In this document: piece by piece, positions 18,653-32,500 of the stretch
How the letters are laid out: each line of letters opens with the position of its first letter
Numbering within the stretch: position 1 is the stretch's first letter
NCBI GenBank assembly: GCA_013339895.1
Contig: JABACO010000020.1
Location: forward strand, 2,518,868-2,582,867
Reading direction: 5' to 3'
DNA from: Ephydatia muelleri
Taxonomy: Eukaryota; Porifera; Demospongiae; Spongillida; Spongillidae
DNA: 64,000 bases
Program-made: the position numbers and the translations under genes
The notes under the pieces: model-generated
What the model saw: only the letters and a program-made list of their open reading frames with translations
Database searches by the model: none
Told to the model about the DNA's origin: nothing

Positions 18653-19185
18653 ATGGCGGATGATGATATGGCGGATTGTGCAACCGAAACGGAAAGAGAA
18701 ACGGAAGATGACTGTACTGTTATTAGTAAGGAATCTAGCTTGGGGATAGAAACACCCACTGAGAAGCGAAAGAGGGCTAGATGCTTTTCACCTGAAAGGA
18801 ACGGTAACGAGGATAGGAGAATTTGGGGGGCATCGATGTACAAAACGAAATTTAATCGTGACTGGACTAAGCAGTTTCCATGCATCATAGCCGATGATGC
18901 CTCACAGCATCATTTTCGATGCACTGTATGCATGCGTATGATAAGCTGTGCCCATCAAGGACTCACAGATGTATCAAGACATTGTGAAAGTGACACACAA
19001 AAAAAGATCTTACAAAAATTAAATCATCTGAACCATCCATTTCCTCCTGGATTTTTACAGCTAACACGTCAAGGAAAAGGTACAAATGACTGCATGTAGT
19101 TAATTGGTCATTACAGTTTACTGTTCTTTTTTGACAGGTACTACGTGCAGAAGTAAAAATAGCACATGTCATGGCTGTGAATTGA
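18653..19185 (+). pseudogene. zinc-finger (BED/TTF-like) transposase N-terminal fragment
   Basis: An exon from an ATG at 18653 to 19079 encodes an acidic start, a basic KRKRAR patch and a compact zinc-binding module: YKTKFNRDWTKQFPC, FRCTVCMRMISCAHQG, then DVSRHCESDTQK (C-x2-C-x-H..H-x-C type). This arrangement is common in animal hAT/ZMYM-like transposase proteins. After a plausible intron (donor at 19080, acceptor ending 19137) the sequence encodes VLRAEVKIAHVMAVN and then a stop. That matches the segment which normally follows the zinc finger in these proteins, but in a frame that does not fit the splice phase. I read it as a decayed transposase or a broken domesticated copy. Confidence 0.5.
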
Positions 19186-20191
19186 CAAACCTAGAAGCAC
19201 AGTTACCATGTTACAACTGAAGTTATGAAAAAAGCTAAAAGAGCTACAGCAGAATACAACGCATTACATTCCAATACACACTTATAAAATCATAGATTAT
19301 ATAAACTATGGTAAAATCATGTTGCATTTGTATATCGTGTAATATTTGGATCGAATAATTAGAACTCATTAATTATTCATAGCTCGCGCATTACTCGTTC
19401 TAAAAGTTGGCAACTCTGTCAATCGTTGCCCATTACTTGCAATTGCCATATTACGTCTCAATGAAACTAGAGAGGGTTAGACGTTAAAAATTCCAATATC
19501 CATGTAATAGTTAATTAATAATCCTTGGTTTAATGGAGCAATTCTTGTCAAGCGTTCTTCGTGATACGTTCGAAGCTCATAACATGCACAGTTTTTCGAA
19601 CTGTAGCTCTTACAAACCGTTGAAGAGAGCATTATTTTTGTCCCTCCAGTATAGGCAGGGTAACCAGACTTTCTCTAGACTAGTGATGATTGCTCGCTTC
19701 AATGTAGTTTGCATTTCATCTTTGTAGGTGAAGACACACACTTATTACTGCTCTAGAGATGCACTTTCCCATCTCTGTTGCAGTTTGCACAGACCATCAC
19801 TCCCTTCTTTCCCTTCCCACATTTAGCTTTGATTTCAAAGTGCTCACAGATCTGTGTGAATAGCGCCAGCATTGTCTAACCAACTCTTATCCCATGCCCT
19901 GTATACCTACTCTGTGTGTCCCCCATTGAAATTCTTCCGGAGTGCTTCTCAAGTTGTGTTGTGCACACATGGTTATGTTTGCAACAGCTACAGAAGAAAG
20001 ATGGATGACCAGGGACATCCTCATTTGCATTAATGTGAAAAGCTGCTTGTGGTTAGCTTCGTACAGCATCCATTTAGGCAGCAGTCAGCCTGATGTGAAC
20101 TATGTCAGGTATTGCAAATATTAAAATAAGATGCACTCGTAAGGGAGGGGGGGTGGGCTTCAATGTCTGATGATGAAGTAAAGTATGAATA
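19186..20191. other. no gene recognised
   Basis: About 1 kb of AT-rich sequence with only short open frames that lack family features. No clear repeat was seen. Confidence 0.4.
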
Positions 20192-20450
20192 ATATGGGAC
20201 AGTTTCCGCGAAAATTGCCCCACGGTTAAAATGTTATAAAAATGCATCGCGTTTGAATCGCTATAACTTTCCAACGGATAACGCTATCGACTTCCTATTT
20301 TCAAAACTTCATAGTGCAATGGTGTAGTATGAAGTGTTGAAAATAGGAAGTCGATAGCGTTATCCGTTGGGAAGTTATAGCGATTCAAACGCGATGCATT
20401 TTTATAACATTTTAATCGTGGGGCAATTTTCGCGGAAACTGTCCCATATA
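20192..20450. mobile_element. near-perfect palindromic MITE
   Basis: The left half begins TATGGGACAGTTTCCGCGAA and the right half ends with its reverse complement, TTCGCGGAAACTGTCCCATA. The arms of about 125 bp are almost perfectly complementary and meet around 20320. The terminal sequence is the same type as in the MITEs at 11180 and 35412. The interior GCTATAACTTTCCAACGG recurs in degenerate form in the fold-back at 55817-57226. Confidence 0.9.
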
Positions 20451-21278
20451 TAGAGGGATTGGAAACCCACCCACATAACACCAATTAACGCGGATAGGGC
20501 TGGCAAGGGTTATGAAACCATACAACACTCGCATTATACCTTGGTAGGACTCTCCAGACCAACACAGAGTACAACGTCTAGGCCTACCCGTATAGAAGAA
20601 AAGATCATATGAAGAAAGTCAGTTCAGAGTACTCTGGTTTATTAATAACCATGTACATTGAACGCGTCCATGCATTACAATTGATACACTTTCGCGAAGT
20701 GAGCAGGGCCCAAACAACTTTTGATTCGAACCAAAACAAGCATCGGTCAAGTTATCAACATAGCACAATCAGAAAATATATATACCTTACACTATCATCT
20801 TTCCAGGTAGTGCGGCGATACAGGTACAAAACGGAAGGGACTCCAAAAGTCAAACAAAAGCCAGAAACACGCGTTTTGCTTGACAGGAGCTCTCCAAAAC
20901 ACCTTTGTGTCACTCACAACACCGAGATCTACCTGTTGCAGCAAAAATGAACCGCATATGTCATACAGCAAAGCCGATGGAGGTACAAAACGACGACGTG
21001 TCAAGATGGCGCCCCGAAGACAAAGGAATACAACTTTTTTTAACAAGGCTCACAACAAATGTAGCGTAAAACTGTATTCCCTCACGCCTTTACTATCTTA
21101 CAAATCGAATTTGCTGGGCTGTTGTCGCACAAAACTCCACTGAATTTGACAAAAAATCGATCTCTACTCCCGCCTTTTCCAGAGATTATGCACGTTTATA
21201 GGTGTGATTCGCACTAGATAGCCCTGTCCTGCATAGAGAGTATACGCATGCGTGGGTGGGTTTCCAATCCCTCTATAT
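20447..21278. mobile_element. non-autonomous element with about 27-bp terminal inverted repeats
   Basis: Left end AGAGGGATTGGAAACCCACC (from 20452) and right end GGTGGGTTTCCAATCCCTCT (to about 21272) are exact inverted copies flanked by ATATA on both sides. The roughly 820-bp interior has open frames without recognisable domains. It abuts or has inserted beside the palindrome at 20192-20450. Confidence 0.75.
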
Positions 21279-22470
21279 ATTATCTCTGGAATAACCTCTA
21301 GAGACTGTTCCGGTTGTAATTAAACGCAATCAAACGCAATCAAACGTCACGTGGTCTAGTGTATTACATAGTGCGCATTTTCTTTTCGCGCAAGCTCAAA
21401 TAGGTGTAAACTATTTGCATTATAATGACGTCATCACCTCGCACGTCCGTAAACACGTACATATCAGAACGTGCTCTAATTTAGAGTTGCTTCGTCCAAG
21501 AGGATTTCCTGTACACATCGACGGCAGGTACGTTTTAGATAGGACATGTGTGGTGTATGTTAGAACCAAGGTCGTAGCCTGCGTGACAAATGTAATACTG
21601 GTTGGCCTATCAGTAGGTAGTATCGGCCAGTCAAACTGGGTTGCGTAGAAGCAAACACTCGATCCTTTCCAGGTACAGGTGCATCTCTCACTCGATCTCT
21701 CAGTGGCGTAGCGATCGAGGTGTACCCAACTTAATTAGCATTCATTTTCAGTGAAAGTACTACTGATATCGATTATTGTATGAAACAGTAACGATTTCAT
21801 GTGTAATTTTTTTTTACGGCACCAAAATCTTTCGCGCTTCGCACGGGAGGTATGTGCCCCTCCCCCTTTTATACGTTTGCCCCCCCCCCATCACCCCATT
21901 CCCTGAAAATTAATGAGCGGACGCCTGTGTTACTGTGTATACATAGCGAAAGGGTGAAGGGAGGGGTTGTTGGGCTAGTCTCGTACCCAGACCCAATACG
22001 TAAGCATATAATGCACTGCTTACTTCAGTGGGGTCTGGGTACGAGACGAGGGATTATGTCCCCGGGCGCTCAACAATCACACTAGACCACTGGCATCTCT
22101 ATAAACAGGCCATCTCGCGATAACATGCTAGCGCTGCGGAAGGTGGTAATTTGCTATTAAACTGAAGTTCATAATGATATACGAGAATAATGCATACGTT
22201 ATGCAATATCAGATTATCGGATATATTTATTTGTTTATATTTGTTACACCTCATTGTGACTATATTGGGTTTTAGATGTTCATCATAAATATAATTAAAA
22301 GTGAAACATTTGTACTTGTACTCTTAGCGGTCAAAAGGTTTATTAGTGTGAGTCATAGAGTGTCCCAACATATACTTCTGACTTCAATCTTGCAATGATG
22401 CATGTACACATAAAGTAGCTTCCGCTACAGCATGATGGGTAATGAATGACATACTGTTAACCCTGTAGAC
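21279..22470. repeat. intergenic region with short hairpin element
   Basis: A hairpin at about 21976-22050 has ends TCTCGTACCCAGACCC and GGGTCTGGGTACGAGA. It resembles a short MITE. The rest, including a C run near 21881, has no recognised gene. The promoter of the P450 gene should lie just upstream of 22471, but no motif stands out. Confidence 0.55.
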
Positions 22471-25400
22471 ATGTTAGGCTCCATTCCCTGGTGGGTCCTC
22501 TATCCTGGAGGAGGACTGCTCCTTCTGGTGACCACAACCTTCCTCCTGTTCTCACTGTATGTGGCCTACATCCATTGGAAGTACTCTCACATCCCATCCC
22601 CTAAGATGGGCAGGTAAATGTTATGCACCTGTGTGAACTTGCTGAGTTTAAGTATTAACCCTACAGCATGCAGCATTTATTTATTTGCTTGCCGTTATAA
22701 ATATGTGTACCTTCTTCTTTCTTTTAACCCTGTATCTTTCCTCCCATTTGTAAAGCTTCTTTTTAGGTCACATAGCAAACATGCTAACCATAAGAAAGGA
22801 AAGTGGAAATGAGTTTGTGCCTTTTACTGATGTGGTTGCAAAATGGTAAGGCTTAGAAGCAGAATACTAATTAATTGTTATAGCTCCTTCCCCTCCATGC
22901 ACACACATGCATCCACAATGAACAAACACACTCATATTGTACATGCACACGTTCATGCACACACTGTACACATATGGACACTGCATACACATTTTCGCAC
23001 GCAAAGGACTGAAGAAGCTGGGCACATATTTGTTGCCTTTTTTCTTTTTAGTCCTGCTGTAATTTCATCCAATCCTGATGATGTAAAGGTAAGAGGTGAT
23101 TGCAGATTTGGTTTTAACCATTGTCTCACGTCCTCTTATTTTATTTCAAAAAGTGAACTATTCTTGGCATTTTTACTAGAAATAAAATAGCAGCTGTTCT
23201 CATTGGGGTTATTAGCTGTATGATAATTGGATTCAGTACATGTATCATATTATCTGTGAAACAAGCATGATCTCGGATGCAAAATGCTGTACAGTCATAT
23301 TGAGTTTTGTACTCTCTCCATGTAGATTATGGCAACTGATGAACACATTGATAAACCAGCCCCAAGCTTCAAACCCGTTCGTACCTTATTTGGGAGAAGG
23401 TAGCCAGCGGCATGTTGTCTGTGTTGAATGTGTGTAACTGTGGGGAGGCCACACACAGGTTCATGGGTCAAGGACTGCTCACTATTCCGGACTATGATAC
23501 ATGGAAGCCTCGAAGAAAGCAGTATGACCCTTTGTTCAAGCGGAGGTACCTTGGCCACATTGGGTGGTATGGGGTTGATATATTTCATTGCAGTTCATTG
23601 AAGGACCTACTTCCCGTATTCAATGAGTGTGTTGATGCCTTTCTTGAGGGGTTGAGGCCTCTTGCTGATGGGAAGACAGAAGTTCCCATGAAGGAAGCAT
23701 TCCATGAGGCAGCTTTGGATGTCATCAGCAAGGTACAGCTCAGCCTCAAAGTTTGCAATTACCATAATAAATCTGATAATAAAAACTTTAGTTTGAAATA
23801 TTTTTTGTTGTGCTGACTTAGCCTATGAAATTATTTTTAAAAAGGAATTTTTGTCGACTTGCATACATATCGTGTGACACACTCGGCATGTCATGTTGAA
23901 CTCATTCGAGCTAGAGAGCTACAACAAGACCACTCGAAGGCCAGAAAGAAATAATATAGACAAATTGAATCGGCATAATCATACTTAGACAATAGCGGAA
24001 GTGATTCGCGCAATCTGATTGGTCAATTGGAGGTATCTAAACGCGGTAGAAACTTCGAGAGGGACTCTAAGTGCCCTGGGCACTTAGAATCCCCCCCTCT
24101 GGCACTTAGAATCCCCCCCACTGGCACTTAGAATCCCCCCCTCTGGCACTTAGAATGCCCCCCCTCTGGCACTTAGAATCCCCCCCACTGGCACTTAGAA
24201 TCCCCCCCTCTGGCACTTAGAATCCCCCCCACTGGCACTTAGAATCCCTCCCACTGGCACTTAGAATCCCCCCCACTGGCACCCCACTGGCACTTAGAAT
24301 CCCCCCCCACTGGCACTTAGAATTCCCCCCCCCCCCCCCCCCCCCCCCCCCACTGGCACTTAGAATCCCTCCCACTGGCACTTTTTTATATTTTTGAATA
24401 CTCCTTTTTAAATATTAAATAACATGAGTTGCGTACATGAAGTGTTAGCTCAGTGCTCATTGATACTCTGAGCATTACTAGTACATGTCCTCTCGAGGTT
24501 TCTACCGCGTTTAGATACCTGCAATTGACCAATCAGATTGCGCGAATCACTTCCGCTATTGTCTAATGCAGTATTTTGTATCAGCCTGAGTTTTTACTGA
24601 AACACCATCTGCAATTATTTTTTGTACTTCTGCGTCGGTCTTTGGTGCTGCAAACATTCGCTTATTTCCGGTCTTGTGGTAGGCAAAGCTGACGGCAAGT
24701 TTAAATCGGCAACTTCATCCAATTTAAAAGCTTCATTCACATCGGAACCATCGCAAAACCAGTCAAAAAAATCGGCACCAAGGATTTCCATTTCTTTTTG
24801 TATACCTTCAAACGGTTGCTATGTACGTATCTAATTGCTGCGTTGAGTGATAATTTATTGGTTGCTACGTACGCTTGTCTAAATTGGTTAGACACTGTCA
24901 CCTTCGGGATCCACGTGATTTAGAATCCCCTCGGGCCCTTAGTAGCGCCCTCGCTACGCTACAGCCCAGTACCCTCGGGTATTCTAAATCACGTAGATCC
25001 CTCGGTTTCAGTGTCTAACCTATATCTAGTAGTTTTTAGACTATAGCATAATGGAATCTCGCAATTTGATTGGTCGGTACCTTATTTCGCGTAGAGACCT
25101 CGTTAGTCTAATCGCGTCCTCTAAATGCCAGCGGGCGGGTATTCTACGGTAGAATACCCGCCCTCTTGCACTTATACATGTAAGATCCGTTGCTACACAA
25201 AAACTGCGCTTGCGCAATGGATAATTGTAACGGCATTGGTAAACGTAAACATGCGCGTTGCAAATCAGTTTGATACTGTCACCTTCGGGATCTACGTGAT
25301 TTTGAATACCCTCGGGCCCTTGATAGCGCCCTCGCTACGCTACAGCCCAGTACCCTCGGGTATTCTAAATCACGTAGATCCAGCGGCGGATCTACCATAG

Positions 25401-26476
25401 CGTTGGGGGGGGGGGGGGGGGGGGGTCCCTCCTTCCCCCCCCCCCCCCCCCCCTAATCGATCGATATAAAATGCCGCCCCAATTATTATTAAATTGCCGC
25501 CCCCCTTCACACTACATAAACACTACGCGTGTCACCGTGTTTCCACATAGCGGTGATGTAATCCACTCGCTGTCTAGGTACGGGACTACGGTTAAAATAG
25601 ATATGAGTTAACCGGCTGCTGCTCCATATAGCCGCATGATGGAATGGTTGGATGTAGTGCGCATGCGCATGGCTTGGGCGCGCGCATTAGTAGCGTTCAG
25701 CTGCAGGTTAGTAGTGTTCAGCTGCCTGTGAGATTTTCTTTTTTTGTTAAAACTCCATCGCTCCTATGGACGATGTGAATTCTGGGCGGGATATGGCACG
25801 GTGCAAGTGGGTGGTGCCATATCACCACACCCCCAAACACCATGCCGCGCATGCGTGCCTCCCCCCAGACCTTGGCCAATGGGTTTAGTCCGGACGTGCA
25901 GTGAAAGAGGTTAATTATTGTTATTTGTTAAATCTTTATTTTGAATTATCGGATCCTGAATGATAATTGATAATAAAAGTCCCGACAAATTAATTGGCAA
26001 TTGATTGTTCATCACACGATGTCATCAAAGCGATCCAAAGGTTCAGGAGCATCGTTTTGTAAAGCAAAACGCTTAAAGAATCTGGCTGCCGACAGTGAGA
26101 TATGTAGCAAGATAACATCTTTTTCATTTCGCGAGGCGCTTAAACTTTATTGTCTGATTGTTGCCGTAGTGTTTCACTACCACAGTAGCACTAAAGCATG
26201 TGTGTGCATTGTATCTCTGCATCAACTGATCAAGTTAATCATTATTGTATTAATTGCTATCGATCATACTTCATAAAATCATGCGTGTACGGTGTATTTT
26301 AAAAATAATTAAGTTATGCATAGCGTGCATGGATGCGTGAAAGGTTAATTTATGGCGAGCCCCAGAGTTCTAGACTCAGTGTGACGTGGAAGGTAGGGGG
26401 ACCATTGGGGGGGGGGGGGGGGGGGGGGAGGGGAGAAGAGCGCGCTCCAAAATATGCCGCCCCTCCAATATAACCG

Positions 26477-26510
<34 letters not shown>

Positions 26511-29500
26511 CATTGCCTTATTCCTGTATCCGCCACTGCGTAGATCCCTCGGTTCCAGTATCATTTAGTGAACGTTCAAACGTATTATGGCTTTCATATT
26601 CCCACTGTAATATTTTGTTCTGTTACTTTTTCATAATTGAAAATATTTCTGTAGCCTTGTAAAACTATGATAATATTTCAGCAGCCAAAATCTCCAGATT
26701 TATGGTAGTTTTCTGTTTTCAATAAGAATTAAAATTATATGTGTCCCCCTGGTGACTGAAACATATGGAGCATGGGGACCTGAGGCCATGGCCTGTTTCT
26801 CCCAGCTGGCTTCGAGGCTTTCCTTCAGGCTTCAAAAGCCCAAATCAGTCATTCTACATGAACTATATGGTCGCTTGTCTCGTTTGTTGTGTTGCTACGG
26901 CCATATTAAGTAGGATCCAGTCATCATAACTTTTTCCTGTGTTTATTCTTGGTGAACATGAAAAAGTACAAGCATAAATACATGACACAGACACATGATA
27001 CGCACAAAAACAAGTTGCTAGCCTACTGAAGCTCAGGAGGAGGTACGGACCTGGACAGGATCACGGTGGCATTGGCCCTGACAAGATTCATGCTCATCCT
27101 CCCATACAGCTCATGGGTGACCACTGACTTTGACTTCCCCAATGATGTAGCCAAACGGGACCCAAGTTTGGAAAAGAAATACCTAGCCGTCAAACCCCAC
27201 GCCCCATAGGACTCTGCAACAACTGGGACACACACCCAACCCAAATCAGCACATTTGCTCGTGTTGGCTTTAAGCTTTCTCTCCTCGGTAGCCTTAGCTG
27301 CTGCACCAGCCGTCACTCCCGCTTCCAGAAGGGTAAGTGGGTTAAGCGGAGAAGTGACGGATAGGTCCAGAGCCGCAGGCTTGCCCATGCACCAGTGAGG
27401 GATGAGGATGTCTGCTGGACGTGTGTTGCTGTGGTCGGGAGTAAGGTATGGCCTACTTCTAAATGGACACTAAGATGGGCACCGCGACAGGACTTGGCCA
27501 CAATGTCGCGAAGCCTGTTATGGCGATAGACAACATCCCCACCACGCTTGCATGTTGTGGCATGATGGCCAAGAGGATTGAGACTCTTTTCAGGACACAG
27601 CGCACATTGGGCATCACCAGAAGTGTCTAAACCTAGCCACCACTTGACAGCAACTTGGAATTGTGATGGTTCAAGGTGGAGCCCCTGGCGCTCACATGGT
27701 GGCATTGATAACCAAAAGGGTGCATGAGGTGACGAGACGGACAGCAAACGAGCCTTATTCACAACCGTAGAAGCTTCCACGAGGGAACTGAGAAGGTGGT
27801 TATCGAGCTTCTCTGATAACTTGCCCTGAGAGATAGCAGATGACAGGAAGTCCTCAACCTTTATGCTGTCCTCAGCGGGGACTAACCAATTAAACATGCC
27901 CACTGCATCAGACAAATGTTGGGAAGAGTCTGGGGCTAATCCTGAGGAAGACAAAGAAGAAATAAAGGCAGCGCTTGCATGATGGGCGAGAGACCTTAAA
28001 CCCAGGCCACCCCTGCTCAAGCTAAGTTGGGCCTGTTGCCAGGCAGCATCCGATGCATCAATGCCAGTAGTTGATGAGAAACACCGGCAAATATCCTCAT
28101 CAAACAATTGCAAAGCCTTAAACGAAAGGGAGGGGGGGGGGGGGGGGGTAGCACGAGCAATGTGATTTAGGCGACAAAAACCTCCACAAAGGCGAATTAG
28201 AATTAATGCCACATGGGGGTCAATTGCACCAACTTCCTCAAGTTTATCTAGAAGTAATTTGGATCCAACACGCTTTGAAGAAATAAACGAGGCACAGAAC
28301 TCTGCATCACCAATAGGGATTCCTAGAATTACAAAACATGCATTGTTTGACTTAACAATCTGCTCGGGAAATCCCTGGGTGTAATTTTGTGTAATAAATA
28401 ATAATAATAATAATAATTTTCAATGCTTAAAAATAATAATGTACTGAACTTGTAGCCCCTTCAATGTGGAAAAATCACCTCAATCTACACACACAAGGCG
28501 TCCTTCCTGGATCAGTTCCTGATGACTGGCTTCATGAGAACAATATGGTCACCTGTTCTCACTGTCACCACTTGGTGGCATCTACACACATCATGTCTCA
28601 TCAGAGGAAATGTGCTACACCTAGGTCAAATATACAAATACACAAATGGATGTTCCACTATTTAATGACAGAACTGCCCAGCTTCCATCCTTTGAAGAAG
28701 TGTGCCACTTACATTGTAGTACTATTCACCATATTCCAGCCAAAGCAAGACCAGCATTTGCAAAAACCTAATCATCAACTTTGCAAGATATTGATATTTT
28801 GCACACTAACAATGAAGAATCTTGGTTGAAGCTCTTTTTGCTCCCAAAGTGTGTCCTGGTATCTTCTAAAAGGAGAGGACGTCACCACGAACCACCCTCT
28901 ATCAACTACCTGTGTGATCTGTGGTCAAAGGGTCATTTCTTAACCCTCTGGGAGCATGCTTCTCAACAAGAATCATCCAAAGCATTCCAGACCCATACGA
29001 AAGGTTCTGACTACAACATCCAGTCAGCCATCAGGCACGCAAAGAATGGCTTGTATGGCAAGGCTTGCCAAGTTTTGAACTCTTCAGGAATTGCTCCCAA
29101 CAATGACACCACCTGGCAATTGTTGAAGACAAAGCATCCAAATGCCGCACCTCCTGTAATCCCTCCAAGCGACTCACCTGATAACCCCCCGATCCTTCCA
29201 CCAGATTTTAATATCTTGTCCGTCTTAAGGTCCTTTCCAAAGGCTACAGCGTGTGGACCATCCAGATTGCGAATCCAGCATCTACTGAACGCTGCTGAGG
29301 TTACATTACAAAAAACAATCTGTTCTTCCCTTAAGGATATAGTAAATCTTCTAGCATCTGGAAAGGTTCCTTCAGTAGTCTCCAAGTTCCTTGCGGGTGG
29401 TAACCTCATTGCCCTTTCAAAGGACAAACCTGGCTCCCCTCCAGATATTCGTCCGATTGTGGTAGGGGAAACATTGAGACATTTGGTTGGCAAATGCCTA

Positions 29501-32500
29501 TGTCGGATCACTAAGATGAAGGCATCTGATTTTTTCTCTCCTCACCAATTGGGTGTTGCCTGTCCATATGGGGTTGAGAAGATTGTACATGGGTTACGCA
29601 TCTGCATTGAAGAGCATGTGAACGACAAGGATTTCGTAGTGATGAAGATTGACCTGCGGAATGCTTTTAATCTTGTTTCTCGCCAAGCTCTCCTTGATGA
29701 ATGCAGGGCACACTTTTTCTGAGCTCTTCCAATGGGCAGCTGGGTGTTATGGTGATCACCCCTTATTGTTGTCTGCCATGGGTACATTGAGATCGGAGTC
29801 TGGAGTCCAGCAGGGAGACCCATTTTAGGACCTTTACTCTTTTGCTTGGTTCTCCATAAGGTGGTTACTGCTATTGCAGCGGACTCAATTTGCTCACAGC
29901 TTTCATTTCACTCCTGGTACATGGATGATGGAGTTATTGCTGGGCCAAAACAGGCAGCTTTACAAGCACTCAGCATTTTTAAACAGCTTGGTCCTCCACT
30001 GGGTCTCTTTATCAATACTTCCAAATGTGAATTGTTCAGTAAAGAAGGCCTTAGAGGCTTTCCTGATGAGATGAAGATATCAGATGCACTGAATTTTGAA
30101 ATCTTAGGGGTGCCAATAGGAGACCCAATCTTTTGTGTTAAGTCCATTGCGGAGAAAAGAGCACATGCCTCTAAGTTTTTGGCACTGCTAAAAGAAGTAG
30201 GTTCAGTTGACCCCCAAGTTGCTCTGTTGTTGCTACGCCAATGCGGTGGTTTCTGTCGGATGGTCCATATTGCCAGATGCACCCCTCCTTCTGTAGCACT
30301 GGAAGGATTGCACTTATTTGATGAGGAGGTCCGCCAGACGTTTTCAGATAGCATGTGCATTGACCCATCTGATTCAGTTTGGCAACAGGCCCAGCTAAGT
30401 CTGAGCAGGGGTGGTCTGGGGCTTCGCAGTGCATCATTACACTTATCAGCAACATTCATGTCTTCCTTTTCAATGTCGGGCTTTGCTACTAATACTAGTC
30501 ACCATCTTCTCCGATCTTTGGACCACTTCAATGCATGTGTTTCCTCGGCAGAGGCTATTTCTATTGATGAGTTGCTTAATTCTCCAACGACCCAAAAGAT
30601 GCTGTCCACTAAAATAGAGAACAAGCAGTTTCAGTTGCTTTTTGATGCCTTCTCTATTCCAAACAGGGCTCATTTAATGTCTGCTTCATCAAACCTTGCA
30701 GCTTCTTGGCTATCAGTTATACCCTCCCCAGGTCTTAACCTCCACCTTGACACAGCTGAATTCCAAACAGCCTTAAAATGGTGGCTAGGTATTGACATGT
30801 TTGGTGGTAGTAGGTGCCCATCTTGTTCAACCCAGTCATTAGCTCCTTTAGGTCACCACGCCCTAACATGTAGATATAATGGGGATGTAGTGTCACGCCA
30901 CAACCAACTTAGGAATACCTTTTTTGAATCCTGCAGACAGGCTCGTGTTGGTGGACAAATGGAGGTAGGAAGTGGTTTGGGGCATGACGAACGGCGCACC
31001 CGGCCAGCTGATGTCTTAGTGCCAAATTGGGATCTGGGGAAACCTGCAGCTTTTGATCTCACTGTTGCATCACCGCTTAATCAAAGCATCCTCAATGAAG
31101 CGTGTGTGACAACAGGATCATCTGCCCGGGTTTCCGAACAAAGGAAGCATGCCTCCAACGATGTTAAGTGCTCAGAGCTAGGCTGGTCATGCATACCTTT
31201 AGCTGTTGAGACTTATGGTTGCTGGGGAGCAGAAGCACGCTTACATCTTTCACGCCTTGCCTCTCGCCTGGCTGCTAGACTAAATTGCTCCAAATCGCAT
31301 GCCACCTCAACACTGTATGGTAGGCTCAACTTGGTTCTAGTCAGAGCAAATGCAAGGGCACTGCTATCCCGAGCATATGGCGTCGCCTCTGACATCCCAG
31401 CTTAACTACAGGTTGACACTCAGCTGTTCAGACATAGTCGTTGTGTATTTTGTGTGTGCTCATTTACATAGTGTAGTAGTAATAGTGTGCATTACCTGCT
31501 GTGGTGCTGTGTACAATCTATGTGTAGTAGTAGTATTATGTTATTTGTATCATTACTGAATAAAAATAATAATGAAAAATAATAATACTTTTGTTGTGTA
31601 ATGTTATTATATTATTAATAATAATAATGTTAAATTATATTCATGTGTTTCTAATGAGCGCAACACTTATAAACAATTATACTAATTATAAACCTTATTA
31701 ACTAGGCAAGCAGCAATGTAAACAATTAATATTATGATAAGTAACTATATGTACATCAAGACCCTCTAAAAAAACTTCTCAAAATCTGGTAATAAAATTT
31801 AGTTTGGAAGATGAAAGAATGATTATAACTCATTATTAGTTGTTACCTGATTGGTGAGTTGAAACTCATTTTAAGTTCAATTTGTTGGTTTGAAATTCAT
31901 AATAAAACTGGTACAATAACTGAAATAATTTGCAATGAATGTTGTTTCAATTTGATTAGCATACTCATCTATCATTAATATAGGTTATTAAATTATACCA
32001 ATAAGCTGCACTATTCTTGATTTTAATATTTAAATCTTTATTGCAATATTCAATGAGTTTCACTATGATTATTAGTACAATTAACACAGTACTAATGATT
32101 TATAAGTACATGTATTACATACCTATGTAACGAGCCTCAAATCAGGATATTATAATGCTCTTACAGGTACACACACAACAGATATACACCAATGGTCACA
32201 CGCATTCGAGTGATCTAATGAGAAATCCATGCAGACTGTGGCTAATACCTAAAGGTGTCATGATAGGGTCCATGCAGTGTAAAAAAGTGTATCAGGTTTA
32301 ATATTTTGCCTACTCTTGACAAGTTAATAGGATAATTCATATAGGAGAATGTTTTTGTCCGTATAGTACTGATATTGAAATGTATCCCTACTTATGGGAC
32401 ATTAAAACTTGTACCAATCTCCCCACTGACTGAGGTCGTGAAAAAAGGAGTTCAATATATACTCACAGGTTAAGCAATGATAAATACACTTACTAGAATG

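Noticed and set aside
26345..26568. Poly-Gly and poly-Pro frames
   Set aside because: Translations of G and C homopolymers inside the hAT element.
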